From an uncultured Campylobacter sp. (lineage in GTDB: Bacteria; Campylobacterota; Campylobacteria; Campylobacterales; Campylobacteraceae), in the NCBI RefSeq assembly GCF_938031315.1, contig NZ_CALHHT010000222.1, forward strand, positions 1 to 8,514: 8,514 nucleotides of DNA. Reading direction: 5' to 3'. Numbering within the stretch: the first letter of the stretch is position 1; every line of letters starts with the position of its first letter. This document shows, one piece after another, positions 6,007 through 8,514 of the stretch. The notes below the pieces were generated by a model. That model had not been told where the DNA came from, did no database searches, and worked only from the letters and a program-made list of their open reading frames with translations. The position numbers and the translations under genes are program-made.

Positions 6007-7140
6007 TCAAATTCTTACTAAAATTTCCCTAACATCTAAAAATATGCGCGAGAGCCCGTAAATTTGAACTTTGGCGGCTCTTATCTCGTCCGTGACGATG
6101 ATCGGCGAGAGCGAGCCCGCAGCGCACAGGGCAGCGCGAGTTTTATTTTGGCGCGCGAGGCTCGGCGGATTTTTTAGCATCTCAGATACGCTTTTGAAAT
6201 TTGATCTTGAAATTTCGTTAAATTTCGCCAGGTTTAAAATTTTAATCTCGCCTTTGTCGCTGCAAAAAATTTCGCACTCGCGCTCTATGCTAAACTTCAC
6301 GTTTTCGCGCGTAAAATGCGAGCCAAATAGCACAAACGAAGGCGCTACACGCCCGTCAAATTTAATCCATGCGCGCAGCAGGCGGTAGTTTAAAAACCGA
6401 TCGCGCAGCACGCTAAATTTAACCCCTTTTCTTTCGAGCGAGCAAAGCTTTTTGTAAAATTTCAACTTCTCCTCTACCGAAGCGGGCAGGATTTGCCGAT
6501 CGATCGACGACATTAGCTCGTAAATTTCGGCGCCTTGGGCTAAATTTCGCTTCAAATCCGCCGTCAGACTTCCGCCCAAATTTCGCTCAACCCTTTGCTG
6601 ATCATTCCGCTGCGCCGTAAGCGCATAGATGCAGCCGCAGTAGTTTTGATGATAGAGCGCGTCTTTTTTCGCGAGCGCAAACTGCTCGTTCGTGCCGCCG
6701 TTTTTGCGAAAATCGGGCGCGATAAACTCCAGCCCGTAGCGCTCGCAAATGCGCTGCAGCGAGGCACAGAGCTGAGAGTGCGATTTTTTGGGGCTCATCA
6801 AAAGAGTCGTAGTGATTTTGCGCTCGCCTAGACTTAGCGCGAGCTCGGCCGTTTTTTGCATGCGAAAATCAAAGCAAAACTCGCAGCGCGCGCCCTTTTC
6901 TGGCTCGTTTTCAAGCCCGCGCGCACCCTGCAGCCAGCCCTGAAAATCATACTCGCCCGGGATAAATTGAATCCCCAAATTCTCGCAAACCCGCTTTGAG
7001 TCGTGCATTCTAAGAACATATTCGCCATAGGGATGGATGTTTGGATCGTAGAAATAGCCTATTAGCGGCTCTTGCGTGAGCTCTTTTAAGCGGCGCAAAA
7101 AATAATCGCAATCGACCGAGCAGCAGATGTGAACCAGCAA
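6007..7140 (-). CDS. queH: QueH-type epoxyqueuosine reductase with long C-terminal extension
   Basis: The family (formerly DUF208) reduces epoxyqueuosine to queuosine at tRNA position 34, the last step of queuosine synthesis, as an alternative to QueG. The N-terminal 180 residues carry the family cysteines: HICCSVDC (4-11), RCEFCFDFRM (85-94) and YCGCIYAL (167-174), which hold the metal or iron-sulfur centre. Other family words are GYFYDPNIHP (28-37) and TTLLMSPKKSHSQL (111-124). Residues about 180-377 form an extension beyond the common QueH length (about 180-230), with no motif I recognise, though parts look like a winged or mixed alpha/beta fold. The start is a TTG at 7140: the next codons lead straight into LVHICC, and AAAGGG lies 7 bases upstream. 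It lies upstream of fabZ-lpxA-clpX on the same strand and diverges from the DUF748 gene. The domain call is firm; the role of the extension is unknown. Confidence 0.86.
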   Translation of the reverse strand: MLVHICCSVDCDYFLRRLKELTQEPLIGYFYDPNIHPYGEYVLRMHDSKRVCENLGIQFIPGEYDFQGWLQGARGLENEPEKGARCEFCFDFRMQKTAELALSLGERKITTTLLMSPKKSHSQLCASLQRICERYGLEFIAPDFRKNGGTNEQFALAKKDALYHQNYCGCIYALTAQRNDQQRVERNLGGSLTADLKRNLAQGAEIYELMSSIDRQILPASVEEKLKFYKKLCSLERKGVKFSVLRDRFLNYRLLRAWIKFDGRVAPSFVLFGSHFTRENVKFSIERECEIFCSDKGEIKILNLAKFNEISRSNFKSVSEMLKNPPSLARQNKTRAALCAAGSLSPIIVTDEIRAAKVQIYGLSRIFLDVREILVRI

Positions 7141-7147
7141 AATTTAA

Positions 7148-7153
7148 CCCTTT
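7148..7153 (-). promoter_or_regulatory. Ribosome binding site that decides the TTG start of queH
   Basis: On the minus strand AAAGGG stands 7 bases before the TTG at 7140. No ATG or GTG in frame could give the conserved HICC cysteine motif, which begins at the fourth codon, so this site and the TTG are needed for a whole QueH domain. Confidence 0.65.
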
Positions 7154-7160
7154 GCACGAA

Positions 7161-7182
7161 ATTTTTGGATATAATTTTACGC
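7161..7182. promoter_or_regulatory. Overlapping divergent promoters between queH and the DUF748 gene
   Basis: On the plus strand TATAAT (7170-7175) follows TTTTTGGA. This fits the epsilonproteobacterial sigma-70 pattern, in which a good -10 is preceded by T-rich DNA instead of a clear -35. It would start RNA about 24 bases before the ATG at 7206. On the minus strand the same spot reads GCGTAAAATTATA, a -10-like TAAAAT for queH. The two elements overlap within a 65-bp gap, so the two genes may compete for polymerase. Promoter strength is inferred from sequence only. Confidence 0.6.
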
Positions 7183-7205
7183 TATCAAAATTAATGAGCG
7201 GAAAA

Positions 7206-8514
7206 ATGAAAAATTTTTTTATAAAACACTGGCGTAAGTTTGCCTTCGGCGTAAGTGGGTTTGCGCTATTTTACGTGCTCGCGGGCTTTTTCGGCGTGCC
7301 GCTTTTTATCGAAAAAGCGCTGCCTAAAATTTTAGAGGGCAGAGCAAGCTTTAGCGTGCAGGACGCCAAATTTAACCCCTTTACCTACGAGCTAAACGTC
7401 ACCAAGCCGGAGCTTAGCACCTTTAAGCCGCTGTTTAGCGCCGATGAGATAAATTTAAAAATCGGTTTTTCGAAGCTTTTTAAAAAGACTCTCGCGGTAG
7501 AAATTTTGCATCTTAAATCCCCTAAATTTCACATCGAGCGCGAACAAAACGGCACCTTCAATTTTGAGCCGCTACTTTCGGAGCAAAAGAGCGAAAACAA
7601 GGATGAAAACTCCAGCTTCAACGTCACGCTGAATAATTTTAAGATCGAGCGCGGCTCTCTGGGCTACGTCGATAACTCCCTGAAAAAGCCGTTTTCGCTC
7701 ATCTCGACCGAGCTAAATTATGAGATCAACGGACTAAATTTAAAGGACGAAACGATCGGCGAGCACGATTTAAGCGCCGTTTCGCGTACATACGACGCGC
7801 TGAGCTTTGATGGAGCCATCGACCTGGCGCCTCTTCGTCTACACGGCAAGGTAGATATCTCGCGGCTGAAAATCGATCCGTTTTGGCTATCATACCTCGA
7901 TCCTAGCGGCGTGCGGCTTAAAAACGGCTTTCTTTCCGCCACGCTGAATTACCGATTGAGCCTTGATGAAAATATAAAATTTGCGCTTGAAAACTCAAAG
8001 CTCGAGCTGCAAAGCCTAGAAATTTTGCAAGATCAAAATTTAATTTCTCTAGACTCGCTAAAAATCCCGAGTTTTGAGCTGAATACGGACGTTTCGAATG
8101 AAATTTCAGGCAAAGTGATGATTCCGAAAGTTCTAGTTTCGGACGCAAAATACAATATGAACGAAACTAAAATTTCCACGGGCTTTGAGGGGGCGCGGGT
8201 CGCGGATTTCGTGCTGGATTTTAATAAAACGGGTGCGAACTTGCGGCTAAACTCCGCCGTAAAAAGCGTAGATCTAAACCGCTCAAGCTTTGCAAACCCG
8301 CAAATTTCGGTCGTCTCAAACGACACTAAAATCACCGAAAATTTTTTGAAATTTAACGCCGAAGGTAACGATACGGCCCTTCATACGGGCTTTGGCGCCT
8401 TTAATATCGCGGATACGCAGATTACGCTCGCGCGCAGCGATAAAATTTCGGTCGCCGCAACCGAGCTGGGCGCGTTTAGCTACGACAAAGAGGGCGCGCA
8501 AAACGGCGTAAGCC
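7206..8514 (+). CDS. AsmA/DUF748-like membrane-anchored envelope protein (N-terminal 436 residues, partial)
   Basis: A plus-strand frame opens at the ATG at 7206 and stays open to the window edge, so the C-terminus is missing. Residues 1-11 are basic and residues 12-35 are hydrophobic, a signal anchor that would put the rest in the periplasm. The region after it (RASFSVQDAKFNPFTYELNVTKPELS) and the long run of alternating beta-strand-like segments (FNVTLNNFKIERGSLGYVDN; LRLHGKVDISRLKI) resemble DUF748/AsmA-type proteins, a family linked to lipid transport or outer-membrane homeostasis. An in-frame ATG at 7194 has no ribosome site; the ATG at 7206 has a weak GCGGA 4 bases before it. A TATAAT lies 31 bases upstream. 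The DNA is rich in AAATTT, as in the rest of the Campylobacter-like block. The family call rests on pattern recognition and is moderately sure; the function in this genus is not known to me. Confidence 0.72.
   Translation, partial: MKNFFIKHWRKFAFGVSGFALFYVLAGFFGVPLFIEKALPKILEGRASFSVQDAKFNPFTYELNVTKPELSTFKPLFSADEINLKIGFSKLFKKTLAVEILHLKSPKFHIEREQNGTFNFEPLLSEQKSENKDENSSFNVTLNNFKIERGSLGYVDNSLKKPFSLISTELNYEINGLNLKDETIGEHDLSAVSRTYDALSFDGAIDLAPLRLHGKVDISRLKIDPFWLSYLDPSGVRLKNGFLSATLNYRLSLDENIKFALENSKLELQSLEILQDQNLISLDSLKIPSFELNTDVSNEISGKVMIPKVLVSDAKYNMNETKISTGFEGARVADFVLDFNKTGANLRLNSAVKSVDLNRSSFANPQISVVSNDTKITENFLKFNAEGNDTALHTGFGAFNIADTQITLARSDKISVAATELGAFSYDKEGAQNGVS

Noticed and set aside
7718..8501. 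Several minus-strand open frames of 61-100 codons at the right end
   Set aside because: All lie opposite the continuous DUF748-like frame, whose protein shows a signal anchor and family-like repeats.
4021..8514. Very frequent AAATTT words as a possible repeat or uptake signal
   Set aside because: They mostly fall in frame as Lys-Phe, Asn-Leu or Ile-codon contexts and fit the general codon and composition bias of such Campylobacter genomes; no fixed longer core or spacing is seen.

Overview
The window is a stretch of bacterial housekeeping genes, but it does not read as the DNA of one organism. Three blocks of different composition and gene order are joined in frame inside two conserved P-loop genes. 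Positions 1 to about 600 are AT-rich and look like a low-GC Firmicute (clostridial type). Positions about 620 to about 3980 are GC-rich and carry the clostridial order clpX-lon-engB, typical of Lachnospiraceae. Positions about 4010 to 8514 are of intermediate GC, rich in AAATTT words, and carry the Campylobacter order fabZ-lpxA-clpX, preceded by queH and a divergent DUF748 gene. The oral genus Campylobacter (for example a C. gracilis-like species) with oral Lachnospiraceae would fit, but species names are inference.

Layout. At the left edge is the Ala/Gln-rich C-terminal end of an unidentified plus-strand gene (1-132). A bidirectional terminator (163-196) separates it from the convergent engB gene. 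On the minus strand follow engB (256-990; left half from the low-GC genome, right half from the GC-rich genome) and lon (890-3322), which overlap by 101 bp. A perfect 22-bp palindrome (3358-3379), probably the clpX terminator, comes next, then clpX (3447-4736; C-terminal part Lachnospiraceae-like, N-terminal part Campylobacter-like). Still on the minus strand are lpxA, fabZ and queH, closely packed with 1- and 4-base overlaps at two junctions. A 65-bp divergent promoter region (7141-7205) separates queH from a plus-strand, membrane-anchored AsmA/DUF748-like gene that runs off the right edge.

How the genes work together. On the Campylobacter side, fabZ makes the trans-2-enoyl-ACP step of fatty acid synthesis and lpxA starts lipid A synthesis from a 3-hydroxyacyl-ACP, so the two draw on the same pool. 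The DUF748 protein is probably an envelope protein too, and queH completes queuosine in tRNA. On the clostridial side, ClpX and Lon are the AAA+ protein quality-control machines and EngB is a ribosome-assembly GTPase.

I found no undescribed defence, mobile or biosynthetic system. The most important observation is that engB and clpX are probably chimeric: their joints fall in the most conserved stretches (G3 motif of EngB; the FVCGGAFDGL region of ClpX). This is what a metagenomic mis-assembly or amplification chimera would give, and the hybrid proteins should not be taken as real without read-level proof. No stretch longer than 300 bases lacks a gene.
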